From contig NZ_CP036269.1 in the NCBI RefSeq assembly GCF_007744675.1, positions 806,001 to 870,000 of the forward strand: a stretch of 64,000 nt of DNA, read 5' to 3'. The notes below the pieces were generated by a model. It was not told where the DNA came from, ran no database searches, and was given only the letters and a program-made list of their open reading frames with translations. Shown here piece by piece: positions 1 through 9,415 of the stretch. A program made the translations under genes and the position numbers. The stretch's first letter is position 1. Every line of letters starts with the position of its first letter. Source of the DNA: Gimesia alba (GTDB lineage Bacteria; Planctomycetota; Planctomycetia; Planctomycetales; Planctomycetaceae).

Positions 1-1033
1 TGGTGGGTACGGCGATGGTGCCCTCTTTAATTTCAAACCGGTCGGTGATGATGTCGTTTTCGAGGCTATAGTAGGTGCAGTCGTTGGCGAGTGGGAAATT
101 CGGTGATGAGGCGGCCATGTGCAGCATGGTGGCGGTGCGGAGGCCGAGGTCGTGGGCGCAGTGGAAGATACAGGGGACGCCCGCTGAGGCGGCGACTTCG
201 CCCACCAGTTTGACGGCCCAGATGCCGCCGCACTGGTAAGTGTCGGGGAGCAGGTACTGCGCTGCATCGAGTTCCAGAATCTTGCGGACATTGGCCATCG
301 TGGTGACGGATTCATTGAGCGCGAGCGGAGTGCTTGTCTGCTTGCGGATGTCGGCCGATTCCTGCAGCAGGTCTTTGTGCATCGGCTGTTCGAAGTATTG
401 CAGCTCGTAGGGTTCCAGATCTTTGGCCAGTTGCAGGGCGACTTCGGGAGTGTAGCCCATGTTAGGATCGATGCGGAGATTCAAACGGTCGCCGACGGAT
501 TCGCGAATGGCGCGAACCATTGCCAGGTCTTCTTCGGGATCACGCCCGGCTTTGGTTTTAAGGGTCGAGAAGCCGAGGTCGACATAATGTCTGGCGATGG
601 CGGCGGCTTCTTCCGGGCCGCGGATGCCCATGCAGCAGGTAACTTCGACGCGGTCGCGATACAGGCCGCCCAGCAGACGATGCAGGGGGAGTTCGGCCTG
701 CTTGCCGAGGATATCCCAGCAGGCCATTTCGACCACTGACTGCAGGTACGGTTCTTCCATGCCCCAGTCGGCATACAGGGCAGCGATGTCGGTCGGGTCT
801 TTGCCGAGCAGAATCGGGCGGAAGTAGTCGGCTTCGTCGCCGGTGAAGCTGACAGCGTTCTGAAAGGAGAGCCGTTGTGGTGTTTCTCCCCAGCCGATGA
901 TGCCGGCGTCGGTTTCAAGGCGGATCAACAGGGCGCCGGTGGATGTAGAGAAAATATAGCGGGATTGATACGGGGAGACCGGGACTTGCAAAGGAACATC
1001 AACGAGAAACGTTTCGACGCCTGTGATTTTCAT
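1..1033 (-). CDS. Enolase-superfamily enzyme (mandelate racemase/muconate lactonizing type), C-terminus cut by window edge
   Basis: About 344 codons read on the minus strand from the ATG at 1033 to the window edge, starting MKITGVETFLVDVPLQVPVS. An N-terminal capping domain is followed by a barrel with the superfamily signatures: a KxK motif (TLKTKAG), metal ligands in RIDPNMGY, YFEQPM and ALNES, then PDTYQCGG and FHCAHDLGL. The last two would supply an Asp/His pair as in the mandelate racemase subgroup. Such enzymes abstract a proton alpha to a carboxylate (racemase, cycloisomerase or sugar-acid dehydratase). It is divergent from a cupin and an HpaI-type aldolase, which favours sugar-acid breakdown, but the substrate cannot be read from sequence. 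The 3' end is missing. Confidence 0.85.
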   Translation of the reverse strand, partial: MKITGVETFLVDVPLQVPVSPYQSRYIFSTSTGALLIRLETDAGIIGWGETPQRLSFQNAVSFTGDEADYFRPILLGKDPTDIAALYADWGMEEPYLQSVVEMACWDILGKQAELPLHRLLGGLYRDRVEVTCCMGIRGPEEAAAIARHYVDLGFSTLKTKAGRDPEEDLAMVRAIRESVGDRLNLRIDPNMGYTPEVALQLAKDLEPYELQYFEQPMHKDLLQESADIRKQTSTPLALNESVTTMANVRKILELDAAQYLLPDTYQCGGIWAVKLVGEVAASAGVPCIFHCAHDLGLRTATMLHMAASSPNFPLANDCTYYSLENDIITDRFEIKEGTIAVPT

Positions 1034-1223
1034 AGGAGGCTCCATCGGCAGGGAGGAATCAGTTGTCGGCGAGAAATTCATGCTACCAGTTCCCTGAAGT
1101 AGCGGCAAGCAGGTTTGCAGTTGTTAATGGATGGGGAACGGTTGTTGTGTGGTGCTTGTGCGCTTACAGTACACGCTGATCTGCTTACTCCCTAAATCAC
1201 CTGACAATTGCGAGGCAGCGACG

Positions 1224-1577
1224 ATGGTTCCTGAAATCAAGAATCTACTGACTCCCTTTTCGACACTGCCCGATGCGGAAGTGTTTGATGAGCTATTTCG
1301 GGGCCAGACTTTCCGGGTGGAGCGGATTGTTTCGACGGGGCAGGCGACGCGGGAGGGGCAGTGGTATGATCAACAGCATGCAGAATGGGTGGTTTTGCTC
1401 TCGGGCGCGGCGGTCCTGCGATTTGAGGGGGAAACCGAGGGGCGAACGCTGGTTCCCGGCGATGCGGTGAACATTCCCGCTCATTGTCGGCACCGGGTTG
1501 AGGCGACCGCCGCCGATCGGGAAAGCGTTTGGCTTGCAATCCACTATGAGCCTGTCGAGAATGGAGAAACCGCATAG
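1224..1577 (+). CDS. Small single-domain cupin protein
   Basis: 117 residues from the ATG at 1224 (MVPEIKNLLTPFSTLP). An upstream in-frame ATG at 1131 would add 31 residues unlike a cupin N-terminus, so the internal start is preferred. The cupin barrel is recognisable: QHAEWVVLLSGAAVLRFEGE is the first motif region and LVPGDAVNIPAHCRHRVEAT the second, with His residues placed to bind a metal. Small cupins of this kind are sugar isomerase-like or sensory proteins. It lies 54 bp upstream of the aldolase gene on the same strand and may be co-transcribed. The exact role is unknown. Confidence 0.8.
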   Translation: MVPEIKNLLTPFSTLPDAEVFDELFRGQTFRVERIVSTGQATREGQWYDQQHAEWVVLLSGAAVLRFEGETEGRTLVPGDAVNIPAHCRHRVEATAADRESVWLAIHYEPVENGETA

Positions 1578-1631
1578 CGGTACAGACAGACTATTTATTT
1601 CAAATCGATTACAGGAAAGAATTTCAGACTG

Positions 1632-2429
1632 ATGAAAAAGAACCCGGTCAAGGCGGCGTTAAGTGAAGGAAAACCTCAAGTAGGAACATGGCTCTCGTCG
1701 GGGGATGTGATGATGACCCGTCTGATGGCCCGCGTGGGATTTCCGTGGCTGACAGTAGATATGGAGCATTCGCCGATCGACTGGTCACAGGCAGGGCTGC
1801 TGTTCGGTGCGATTGCCGACGCGGGCTGCGTTCCTCTGTGCCGGGTTCCCCTGGGAAAATATGAATTGATCAAGCGGGCGCTGGACGCCGGCGCACACGG
1901 CATTGTTGCACCCATGATCAACACGGTCGAACAGGCCAAAGAAGTCATCGACGCGGTCAAGTATCCGCCGCTCGGGAACCGCTCTGTGGGTGGTGTGTTG
2001 CATGCGATGAACTTCGATGCGACAGCCGGCGACTATTACAAACACGCCAACGATGAGATTCTGGTGATTCTGCAGACCGAGTCTCCCGAAGGAGTTGAGA
2101 ACGCGGAAGAAATTTACAGCCTGCCCGGCGTGGATGGAATTTTTGTGGGACCCAACGACCTGACATTCCAGATGAGCAAAGCGACCGGCGTGCATCCCTC
2201 GCCTGACGAACTGGAAGCGATGCTGCAGCGCATTCTGGAAACCGGAAAGAAGACCGGCACGCCTGTTGGCCTGCATGTGCAGACGGTGGAAGCGGTCGAG
2301 CAGCGGATTGCGGAAGGCTGGCGATTTATTGCGTGTGGCTCTGAAGTCAAATTCATGGTCAACGAAGCGCAGCGGATTGTGAGCGGTTTGAATCTCAAAG
2401 CAGAAGCAGCTGACCTGGCCCGGTACTAA
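1632..2429 (+). CDS. HpcH/HpaI-family aldolase (2-keto-3-deoxy sugar-acid aldolase-like)
   Basis: 265 residues, the usual length for class II pyruvate aldolases of the HpcH/HpaI family, which split 2-keto-3-deoxy or 4-hydroxy-2-oxo acids into pyruvate and an aldehyde using a divalent metal. Visible signatures are [17 protein letters not shown] near the start, [12 protein letters not shown], the metal-binding Glu in [15 protein letters not shown] and the Asp in [12 protein letters not shown]. It follows a cupin gene and faces an enolase-superfamily gene. A dehydratase plus aldolase pair is a common sugar-acid route (for example rhamnonate), so that role is plausible but inferred. Confidence 0.88.
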   Translation: MKKNPVKAALSEGKPQVGTWLSSGDVMMTRLMARVGFPWLTVDMEHSPIDWSQAGLLFGAIADAGCVPLCRVPLGKYELIKRALDAGAHGIVAPMINTVEQAKEVIDAVKYPPLGNRSVGGVLHAMNFDATAGDYYKHANDEILVILQTESPEGVENAEEIYSLPGVDGIFVGPNDLTFQMSKATGVHPSPDELEAMLQRILETGKKTGTPVGLHVQTVEAVEQRIAEGWRFIACGSEVKFMVNEAQRIVSGLNLKAEAADLARY

Positions 2430-2507
2430 ATCGTGGGTTGAGACTCAATCAATCGAAGAAGCCATTCGGGAACGGGTGGTTTCTTTTTTTACGCGCTGTC
2501 TGCGTTG

Positions 2508-3509
2508 TTATTCTTCGCTGATTTTGATGATGGTGCGTTCCTGGTGTGTGCGGTTCAAGAGACTTTCGACGGTCTCCTCGACCTGTTCCAGGCTGATGAC
2601 TTTCGCGCGGGATCCGAGATCGGGCAGTTTCCAGTCGGTGGCCAGTTTCTGCCAGAGAGCCGTTCGGCGTTCGATGGGATACCAAGCGGAGTCAATTCCA
2701 TCGAGGGTGACGCCCCGCAGAATGAAGGGGAAGACGGTCAGGTCCAGCTGGGCGCCTCCCGCATTGCCACAGGCGGCGACGCAGCCGTGGGGTTGAATTG
2801 AACGAATGACATGGCTGAGCAGGAAGCCGCCGACGGTATCGATGGCGGCGGGCCAATGTCCTTTGAGCAGTGGTTTGTCGGAACTGAGATCGATCTCCAG
2901 TCGGTCGATGACTTTCGTGGCGCCGAGTTCAAGCAGTCGCTGGTGCAGTGCATGCTTGCCTGAGACCGCGGTCACCTGATATCCGAGTTGACTGAGTAAC
3001 GAGACACAGAAGGAACCGACGCCTCCGGAAGCACCGGTGACGAGAATATTGCCTGCGTCAGGGGTGATATGATGATGAATGATACTGTCGACGCACATCG
3101 CCGCGGTGAGGCCGGCGGTGCCGAGGATCATGGATTCTTTGAGCGTGAGCCCTTTGGGCAGGGGGACAATCCACTCGGGCTGAACGCGGATCAACTCGGC
3201 CCAGCCTCCCCAGCGTTCGACGCCGAGTTCATAGCTGGTGACCACGACCGGATCGCCCACCTGGAATTGATCGGACTCGGATTCCACGACATAACCGGCG
3301 GCGTCGATGCCGGGAACGTGGGGGAATTTTCGCACGACGCCTGGATGCCCAGTCGCTGCGAGGGCGTCTTTATAATTCACCGAGGAGTAGACCACACGAA
3401 TGGTGACTGCGCCAGGAGGCAGGGCATCGTAGGGGACCGTTTCAATGTCGGCGGTGATTTTCTGCTGTTTGTTTTTATCGAGTTGATAGCAGCGAAACTT
3501 ATCAGTCAT
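2508..3509 (-). CDS. acuI: YhdH/AcuI-family NADPH-dependent acrylyl-CoA/quinone oxidoreductase
   Basis: 333 residues, a medium-chain dehydrogenase/reductase without zinc ligands. The N-terminal GroES-like part contains VRVVYSSVNYKDALAATGHP, VPGIDAAGYV and GDPVVVTSYELG. The Rossmann part has ILVTGASGGVGSFCVSLLSQ for NADPH binding and ends with a YPIERRTALWQKLATDWK-type motif typical of the YhdH/YhfP/AcuI group. AcuI reduces acryloyl-CoA to propionyl-CoA in 3-hydroxypropionate/DMSP metabolism; YhdH members are often listed as quinone reductases. Convergent with the aldolase gene upstream. The family call is firm, the substrate less so. Confidence 0.88.
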   Translation of the reverse strand: MTDKFRCYQLDKNKQQKITADIETVPYDALPPGAVTIRVVYSSVNYKDALAATGHPGVVRKFPHVPGIDAAGYVVESESDQFQVGDPVVVTSYELGVERWGGWAELIRVQPEWIVPLPKGLTLKESMILGTAGLTAAMCVDSIIHHHITPDAGNILVTGASGGVGSFCVSLLSQLGYQVTAVSGKHALHQRLLELGATKVIDRLEIDLSSDKPLLKGHWPAAIDTVGGFLLSHVIRSIQPHGCVAACGNAGGAQLDLTVFPFILRGVTLDGIDSAWYPIERRTALWQKLATDWKLPDLGSRAKVISLEQVEETVESLLNRTHQERTIIKISEE

Positions 3510-3550
3510 GATGTTCCCGGTTATTGGAAAGAGTCAGCGTGAGTTCGAGT

Positions 3551-4186
3551 TTACCAGGGACCGTCGGGAGTCTCCATTTCGAGGGTCCGCCAGCAGTACC
3601 AGCTGGCGACGGTACGATAGGGTTGCCAACGCTCTGCAATTTCGATGCAGGTCTGTTTGTCGGGGCGGGATTTGAGTTGATAGATCTGCTGAATGCCGTT
3701 TTGAATTCCCAGATCATCGTGAGGGAAGACATCGGGTCGACAGAGGCCGAACATCAGAAACATTTGCGCGGTCCACTGGCCGATGCCTTTGACCTGAATC
3801 AGTTCTGCAGTGACTTCTTCATCGGTCATGCGGTGCATCTGATGCAGGCGGACATTGTTTTCCAGAACCATCTCTGCCAGGTGATGCACGTAATTGGCTT
3901 TCTGGGTAGAGAGACCCACTGAGCGGAGTTGTTCGTGCGAGAGTCGCATGATTTTTTCTGCCGTGGGTTGGCCTTTTCCCGTGAGTGCATGCAGACGTTT
4001 GTAAATCGTGCGGGCCGCCGAGGTAGAAATCTGTTGTGAGACAATCGAACGCAGCAGGAGAGCAAAGCGATAGCGGTATGGTTTGAGCGGGCAGGGACCG
4101 ACGGTATCGATGACGGTTTTCAGACGCGGATCTGCTTTTCTCAGATGCTGTGACGCTTTGCGGAATGTGGCTGCGTGGTCATTCAT
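3551..4186 (-). CDS. DNA-3-methyladenine glycosylase II-like (HhH-GPD, AlkA family)
   Basis: 211 residues, a compact AlkA-type DNA glycosylase that removes alkylated purines in base excision repair. The helix-hairpin-helix is [20 protein letters not shown], followed by [13 protein letters not shown], whose Asp is the expected catalytic residue. [19 protein letters not shown] is the usual substrate-pocket helix. It lacks the long N-terminal domain of E. coli AlkA, as in many bacterial short forms. The ATG overlaps the stop of pyrF in an ATGA arrangement (4183-4186), so the two are probably translated in a coupled manner. Confidence 0.9.
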   Translation of the reverse strand: MNDHAATFRKASQHLRKADPRLKTVIDTVGPCPLKPYRYRFALLLRSIVSQQISTSAARTIYKRLHALTGKGQPTAEKIMRLSHEQLRSVGLSTQKANYVHHLAEMVLENNVRLHQMHRMTDEEVTAELIQVKGIGQWTAQMFLMFGLCRPDVFPHDDLGIQNGIQQIYQLKSRPDKQTCIEIAERWQPYRTVASWYCWRTLEMETPDGPW

Positions 4187-5124
4187 TGTAAATTACCCGC
4201 GGGGGTGTGCGTGGCTAAATCGGCTATCATATCATGTGTGGCGGCTTCGATCGCCTGTTCCCATTCTTCGGGGGCGAATTTTTCTGAATAGGGGGCTTTG
4301 CGGATGGCGAAGTTAATGCCGCGCGAACTGTTGATGATCGCACCCAGGCCCTGTTCATCGAAGGCGCCCGCGACATCACCGGCACCAGCGCCCTGGCTGC
4401 CATAACCGGGGACGAGCAAGGGCGTGTGTGGCATGAGCGCACGGAGCTGGTTGAGTTCTTCGGGGTAGGTGGCGCCGACCACAGCGCCGATGGAACCGTA
4501 GTTACCCGCACCTTTCGTTTTCAGCGCGAGTTCTTCGACGGCGGCGGCCACGCATTCATAGAGGTTGGTGCCCTCCGTTTTGCGATCCTGAAATGTGCCG
4601 GCGCCGGGGTTGCTGGTGCGGACGAGGACATAGATGCCCGCACCCCGTTCGACGGCGACATTCACAAACGGCTCCAGCGTGTCGCTACCCAGATACGGAT
4701 TCACGGTCAGGCAGTCGGCGGCCCAGATAGCACTGTCAGGGTTTTCGCCGGCGAGGTAGCCGCGGGCGTAGGCTTCTGCGGTGGAGCCGATGTCGCCCCG
4801 CTTGGCGTCGCAGATAACAACGAGGCCGGCGTCACGTGCTTTTTTGATGACGCGTTGCAAAGCGGCACAACCGGCGGGCCCCCATTCTTCGAAGAAGGCG
4901 GCCTGGGGTTTGACGGCGGGAACAAGGGGGGCGACGACGTCGATAATGCGAAAACAGAATTCTTCAAAGGCGGCGGCGACGATGTCGGCTTTGCTGGAAT
5001 GTTTTTCTTCAGCAGCCGAGACAATTTCTGCGGGAAGCCAGTCAAAGCGGGGATCGAGGCCGACCAGGGCGGGTGTTTTTTTGTTCTGAATGGCGGCGTG
5101 TAAACGATCGGCGAAATTGTGCAT
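4183..5124 (-). CDS. pyrF: Orotidine 5'-phosphate decarboxylase
   Basis: 313 residues from the ATG at 5124 ([17 protein letters not shown]); a longer open frame to 5226 is not supported. It catalyses the last step of UMP synthesis, OMP to UMP plus CO2. This is the longer PyrF type of about 270-310 residues. [13 protein letters not shown] is the N-terminal substrate loop, [19 protein letters not shown] carries the catalytic DxKxxD set, and [16 protein letters not shown] is the phosphate-binding region near the C-terminus. Its stop overlaps the start of the AlkA-like gene. Confidence 0.95.
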   Translation of the reverse strand: MHNFADRLHAAIQNKKTPALVGLDPRFDWLPAEIVSAAEEKHSSKADIVAAAFEEFCFRIIDVVAPLVPAVKPQAAFFEEWGPAGCAALQRVIKKARDAGLVVICDAKRGDIGSTAEAYARGYLAGENPDSAIWAADCLTVNPYLGSDTLEPFVNVAVERGAGIYVLVRTSNPGAGTFQDRKTEGTNLYECVAAAVEELALKTKGAGNYGSIGAVVGATYPEELNQLRALMPHTPLLVPGYGSQGAGAGDVAGAFDEQGLGAIINSSRGINFAIRKAPYSEKFAPEEWEQAIEAATHDMIADLATHTPAGNLQ

Positions 5125-5402
5125 CGGGTAACTGCTTTCAGTATTATGAGTTAAGCATGATTCTTCTTGATGGAACAGCGGGTTTCTTTCATGAATCATA
5201 CAAAGTTGAGCCGACAATGGAATCATACCGGTTTTTGAATTGCGGATGCGTTTGAGAGTTTTCCCTTAGATCTACTCGAAAAAACATGTTGTTTTCAAAT
5301 GTATAGGCGCGGCGAATTCTCGTTGACAAAAAACGGGATGTCTGCGATCCTCGCGGCGCAAAACAGATCACTTCTCTTTGATTCATGGAAGAGTCATTCA
5401 AA

Positions 5403-6329
5403 ATGGTGGAAAAAACGCTGGAAATAGTAAGCCCTTATCACTTCTGTCAACAGCGCGCCGAATATGATGCGGGGATCGCCCGGATGCGTCATTCTCTCTA
5501 TATGGACTATCCGAAGCATGTGCATCTGGAAACGCAGGCCCGGTGTAATGCGAGCTGTAATTTCTGTCCGTATCCGAATCTCAATCGCAAGCACACCAAA
5601 ATGAGCGATGAGCTGATTGATAAGATTCTGAATGAGTTGACCGAGATCCCCCGCGAGATGAATCTGCAGATTTCGCCGTTCAAGGTGAGTGAGCCGTTTC
5701 TGGATGTCCGGTTGTTTGATGTTCTGGAAAAAATTAATGATCTGTTGCCTCAAGCCAAGATTGCACTGACTTCCAATTCAACACCGATTACAGAAGACAA
5801 ACTCGAAGCGTTGCAGGAGGTCAAGAACATTCAATATCTCTGGATCTCGTTCAACGACCACCGCGAACAGGAGTATGAGCGGGTGATGAGCCTGCCTTAC
5901 CAGCGGACGCGACAGCGTCTAGAGATGATTCACGATGCGTTTACCGAAGGGGACGTTTATTTTCCTGTGGTTCTTTCGCGCGTGGGTGATGGGACAATTG
6001 CTGACCGTGAATTTGTGGATTGGGTGGGCATCAATTATCCGTTGTTTCAGGTGAGTGTTTTTCCCCGGATGGAATGGATGGGGCAGGTCGAGGGATTGAC
6101 GGTGAATGAAGTGCCCAATATGGGGTGTGAGCGCTGGTTTGAACTTTCGATTACGGCGACCGGTGAAGTCGCTCACTGCTGTGCCGACGGTCAGGCGGAA
6201 TTCCCGATTGGCAATGTGAACGACCAACATGTGCTGGAAGTCTATAATTCGCCCGAGTATCGCAAACTCCGGGAAGCAACGGTTTCTCGCTTGAGTGTCG
6301 AACCGTGCAATAAATGTACTTTCATGTGA
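5403..6329 (+). CDS. Radical SAM protein with C-terminal SPASM-like cysteines
   Basis: 308 residues from the ATG at 5403, chosen because GGAAGAG lies 9 bases upstream; an in-frame ATG at 5385 has no ribosome site. The radical SAM cluster motif is CNASCNFC (Cys48, Cys52, Cys55), followed by a barrel. The C-terminus holds MGCERWFELSITATGEVAHC, CCADG and a final CNKCTFM, matching a SPASM-type auxiliary cluster domain, with the GNV..VYNSPEYRKLRE segment common in that group. SPASM enzymes modify peptides, proteins or sugars. No precursor peptide is visible next to it and the substrate is unknown. Confidence 0.85.
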   Translation: MVEKTLEIVSPYHFCQQRAEYDAGIARMRHSLYMDYPKHVHLETQARCNASCNFCPYPNLNRKHTKMSDELIDKILNELTEIPREMNLQISPFKVSEPFLDVRLFDVLEKINDLLPQAKIALTSNSTPITEDKLEALQEVKNIQYLWISFNDHREQEYERVMSLPYQRTRQRLEMIHDAFTEGDVYFPVVLSRVGDGTIADREFVDWVGINYPLFQVSVFPRMEWMGQVEGLTVNEVPNMGCERWFELSITATGEVAHCCADGQAEFPIGNVNDQHVLEVYNSPEYRKLREATVSRLSVEPCNKCTFM

Positions 6330-6792
6330 TGCTTAAGGGAGAACGGTTCCTGGTTCTCTCTGTGTTGCAGCTTCAATATTCGCATTTGGATGCCTTCAAG
6401 CAGGCACTGTTGGACGAGTATTTAGATCGGACAGATGGTGAGTAGCTAACCGTGTACTGCACGGTCGTTTTTCTAATACGAAAAACACGAAAAATTTTGA
6501 CTGGGTGGTCTCGGATAAAATCCGAGATTGCCGCAGGCAACAGGAGGTGGCAGGGAAATCGATCAGTTCTGATGACGATTTCCTACTTTTAAAATATGTT
6601 ATGATCGGATCACTTGAGTCAAAATCGTGCGATTGCTCTGGGACTTCCTGCTCGCTGCGCGGGGGTGAATCGCATTCGGGGCCATTTGATTTGTGTGAAA
6701 ATAAGTCGTTTGGAAACCACTTTTCGCGCACTGTTGGACAAGCCAACAGTGGCACCCCGGTGGTCTGATATTGATGAGAAATAAATGTATTT
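6330..6792. other. Gene-free stretch with a short dispersed inverted repeat
   Basis: No credible gene in either strand. The core GGCACTGTTGGAC occurs at 6403-6415 and recurs as part of a perfect hairpin at 6729-6751. The rest shows nothing I can assign. Confidence 0.6.
6729..6751. repeat. Perfect 9-bp inverted repeat
   Basis: CACTGTTGG, a 5-base loop, then CCAACAGTG. It sits about 40 bp beyond the stop of the minus-strand esterase gene, but no T-run follows on either strand, so it is more likely a dispersed repeat than an intrinsic terminator. Confidence 0.6.
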
Positions 6793-7539
6793 TCAGTTGG
6801 TAGTTGCAGATTGTTTGAGATACGGTTTCAGGTCGGGGACAGTAGTGGGGATTTCTTCCGCGACGAGGCGGGCGATTTCGCGGGCGCCTTTTCGGGAGAA
6901 GTGGGTGCGGTCGGATTTGCTGGGGCTAAAGTCGTTGCTGCCGGCGTCTCCCAGTTGGTTGAAGAGAGTCACGCTTTTCTGATGCAGGTCGATGACGGGC
7001 ACGTTCTTTTCGCGACCGACTTTGAGCATGGCTTCCGCGTAGGGGCGGAGAATGGTCATGATCTTTCCGTTTTGAAATTGTCTGCGTGTCATAGGGGTGA
7101 CCAGCACTGGTTTGATGTTGGCGGCGCGGGCTTCGTCGATGTATTGACGCAGATAGTCCTGATAGGTTGTCTTGGGATCGGTCTCACGGTCCCCTTTGCC
7201 GGGGCAGTCGTTGTGGCCAAATTGAATAAATAGATAATCGGCCTTTTCTGCAACCGCTTTTTTCCAGCGACCTTCTTTGATGAAACTTTTCGAACTGCGA
7301 CCGGAGGCGGCGCGATTGAGAACAGTCACATCATCAGTAAAGAACTCACCAAACACTTGACCCCAGCCGGTGAGATCGGGACGGTCTTTCGGAGGTTTGT
7401 GATAGGTGGCCATGGTCGAATCGCCGATCATCAGGATGCGAATTTGTGGTTCGGCGGCGTGGCTTTTTAAATGTGCGAACGTCAGGCTGAAAAACAGAAC
7501 TGCAATCGTGAGCAGGATTTGACGCGGAGCAGGTTTCAT
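6793..7539 (-). CDS. Exported SGNH hydrolase, rhamnogalacturonan acetylesterase-like
   Basis: 248 residues with an N-terminal signal peptide (ILLTIAVLFFSLTFAHLKSHAAE). The SGNH blocks are in order: IRILMIGDSTMATY (nucleophile Ser in GDS), ASGRSSKSFIKEGRW (Gly), YLFIQFGHNDCPGKGD (Asn) and SDRTHFSRKGAREIA (Asp/His). The GDSTMA, GRSSKSF and FGHND combination is that of carbohydrate esterase family 12 rhamnogalacturonan acetylesterases, which remove acetyl groups from pectin. Periplasmic or secreted location is inferred. Confidence 0.88.
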   Translation of the reverse strand: MKPAPRQILLTIAVLFFSLTFAHLKSHAAEPQIRILMIGDSTMATYHKPPKDRPDLTGWGQVFGEFFTDDVTVLNRAASGRSSKSFIKEGRWKKAVAEKADYLFIQFGHNDCPGKGDRETDPKTTYQDYLRQYIDEARAANIKPVLVTPMTRRQFQNGKIMTILRPYAEAMLKVGREKNVPVIDLHQKSVTLFNQLGDAGSNDFSPSKSDRTHFSRKGAREIARLVAEEIPTTVPDLKPYLKQSATTN

Positions 7540-7642
7540 AAGACAGCTTTCATTTGAATTGATCCATAATGAATATGGAATTGTATCTGAAAAATCTTGT
7601 TATTCCTTAGTTTAGGTCGATATGATCAGATAGAAAAGTCAG

Positions 7643-7670
7643 TTGACATCGTAAAAAAGTTGATTAAAAT
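7643..7670 (+). promoter_or_regulatory. Candidate sigma-70 type promoter
   Basis: TTGACA at 7643-7648, a 16-base spacer and TAAAAT at 7665-7670, in an AT-rich stretch about 107 bp before the CxxCH protein gene at 7777. Confidence 0.5.
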
Positions 7671-7776
7671 GGATATTAATATCCGATATAAGTTTTAGTT
7701 TCCTGCCTCACACAATTGGTTACGGTAATTTGCTGAATTGTGTGATTGATTCCCACCTTGAAAGAATGAATGTCAG

Positions 7777-9132
7777 ATGCATGCGTTTGAAGTGATTCGA
7801 TTCGCGTCTCAATCCAAAAAAGTGTTCCTGCGCGGTCTGCGGTCGATTGGTCTGTGTTTTGTCTGTTGTTGCATCCAGACGTCGGCACTGTTCGGGCAGG
7901 TCAGTTTTGAAGAGGCGCCGATCAATTATAATACGTCGAAGCCAGAGAATCTGATCACGCGTCTGCAGAAAAAACTGGATGCCGGCAAGGTGACGTTGTC
8001 TTACGATCGGAAAAGGCGAACCGGTTATTTAGCTTCGGTGCTGGAGTCGCTGGAGATTCCGGTCTCTTCCCAGGTGCTGGTCTTTTCCAAGACGAGTTTG
8101 CAGGTCAAGCACATCGATCCACAGTCGCCGCGTGCGTTGTATTTTAATGACGATCTCTATATCGGGTTTGTGCAGGGTGGTTCCGTGCTGGAAGTGTCTG
8201 CCAGTGATGCCAAACTAGGCACGGTGTTTTATACGCTTTCTCAGACCGAGTCTTCCAAGCCTGCGTTTGTGCGAAAAACGTTTGAATGCACTCAGTGCCA
8301 TGCTTCGTCGATGACGCAGGGAGTGCCGGGGCATATCATGCGGTCGGTTTATCCGGGGCCGGACGGGATGCCTGTCTTTCGTGAAGGGACGTATCGCAGC
8401 GATCATTCCAGCCCCTTCGAGGAACGCTGGGGCGGCTGGTATGTGTCGGGCACGCATGGAAAAATGCGACACATGGGAAATCTGATTTTTCGCAGCGGGG
8501 ACAGTTCGAGTAATCTGAATCGCGATCGCGGAGCGAACGCCGTCGATCTGGAGAGGTGGTTTGATACCGAGGAGTATCTGACCCCGCATAGTGATATCGT
8601 ATCGCTGATGGTGCTGGAGCATCAGACGAAGATGCATAATCTGATTACGCGGGCGCAGTTTGAAGGTCGGATTACAGAGCGGGATGCGGCGGTGATGAAC
8701 AAGATGCTGGAACGGAAGGCGACGTTTCAGAGTGACAGTACCAAACGGCGGTTTGCGAGCTCGGCGAATCGACTGGTGGATTACATGCTGTTTGTAGATG
8801 AGTTGGCGCTGGAAGACCCGGTTCGCGGCGTTTCTCGTTTTCAAACGGAATTTCCCCTGGCCGGCCCGCGGGATCAGAAAGGGCGTTCGTTGCGAGACTT
8901 TGATCTGGAGCAACGACTGTTTAAGTATCCGTGCAGTTTTCTGATCTATTCGGAATCATTCGATGCGCTGCCGCGCCCGATTCTGGATTTTGTGTATCAG
9001 CGACTATGGGATATTCTGACCGGCAAAGAGCAAGGCAAGCAGTATGCCCACTTGAGTGCCGAAGATCGGCGGGCGATTCTGGAGATTCTGATCGAAACGA
9101 AACCCGGACTGCCGAAATACTGGAAGCTGTAA
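7777..9132 (+). CDS. Exported protein with one c-type haem motif
   Basis: 451 residues. A basic N-terminus (SKKVFLRGLRSIGLCFVCCC) and SALFGQ look like a signal peptide. One CTQCH motif (Cys171, Cys174, His175) is a candidate haem c site. It is followed by a Gly/Tyr/Trp-rich stretch with FEERWGGWYVSGTHG and RHMGNLIFR. The C-terminal part is helical and ends in RRAILEILIETKPGLPKYW. I recognise this type as a planctomycete exported protein of unknown function; only the haem attachment is suggested by sequence. A good promoter lies upstream. Confidence 0.85.
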   Translation: MHAFEVIRFASQSKKVFLRGLRSIGLCFVCCCIQTSALFGQVSFEEAPINYNTSKPENLITRLQKKLDAGKVTLSYDRKRRTGYLASVLESLEIPVSSQVLVFSKTSLQVKHIDPQSPRALYFNDDLYIGFVQGGSVLEVSASDAKLGTVFYTLSQTESSKPAFVRKTFECTQCHASSMTQGVPGHIMRSVYPGPDGMPVFREGTYRSDHSSPFEERWGGWYVSGTHGKMRHMGNLIFRSGDSSSNLNRDRGANAVDLERWFDTEEYLTPHSDIVSLMVLEHQTKMHNLITRAQFEGRITERDAAVMNKMLERKATFQSDSTKRRFASSANRLVDYMLFVDELALEDPVRGVSRFQTEFPLAGPRDQKGRSLRDFDLEQRLFKYPCSFLIYSESFDALPRPILDFVYQRLWDILTGKEQGKQYAHLSAEDRRAILEILIETKPGLPKYWKL

Positions 9133-9415
9133 AGCGGCTCTGATTGTCTGGTTTTCCTGAGTGATGAGGGTTTGCATCAGCGTGCTGGTTTCCCTTGAAA
9201 ATCGGACATATACCCCTACATCTGCTTTGATAATGGTTGTTTCAGTGAATTGGCCCGCATAGAATGACGGGATCACTGAGACTGGCTTTGAGGGGTTCCC
9301 ATCTGTCGGGCGTCCGTTTTAGGAATGCTGTTCCTGCAAGGCTCTCAAGCAGTCTTTGCTTTTCTGAACGAACGAAATCAATCACTGAGCTTAACCATAC
9401 GAGGAGCTAACGGGA

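Noticed and set aside
377-1102. Several open frames on both strands (for example 481-918 minus, 377-739 plus)
   Set aside because: They are out of frame with the enolase-superfamily gene, which explains the region with full motif content.
4426-5103. 225-codon plus-strand frame opposite pyrF
   Set aside because: Gly/Phe-rich shadow of pyrF with no domain or ribosome site.
5323-5351. TTGACA upstream of the radical SAM gene as a promoter
   Set aside because: The -35 box is perfect, but at 16-18 bases there is only GATCCT or similar, too poor a -10 to call.
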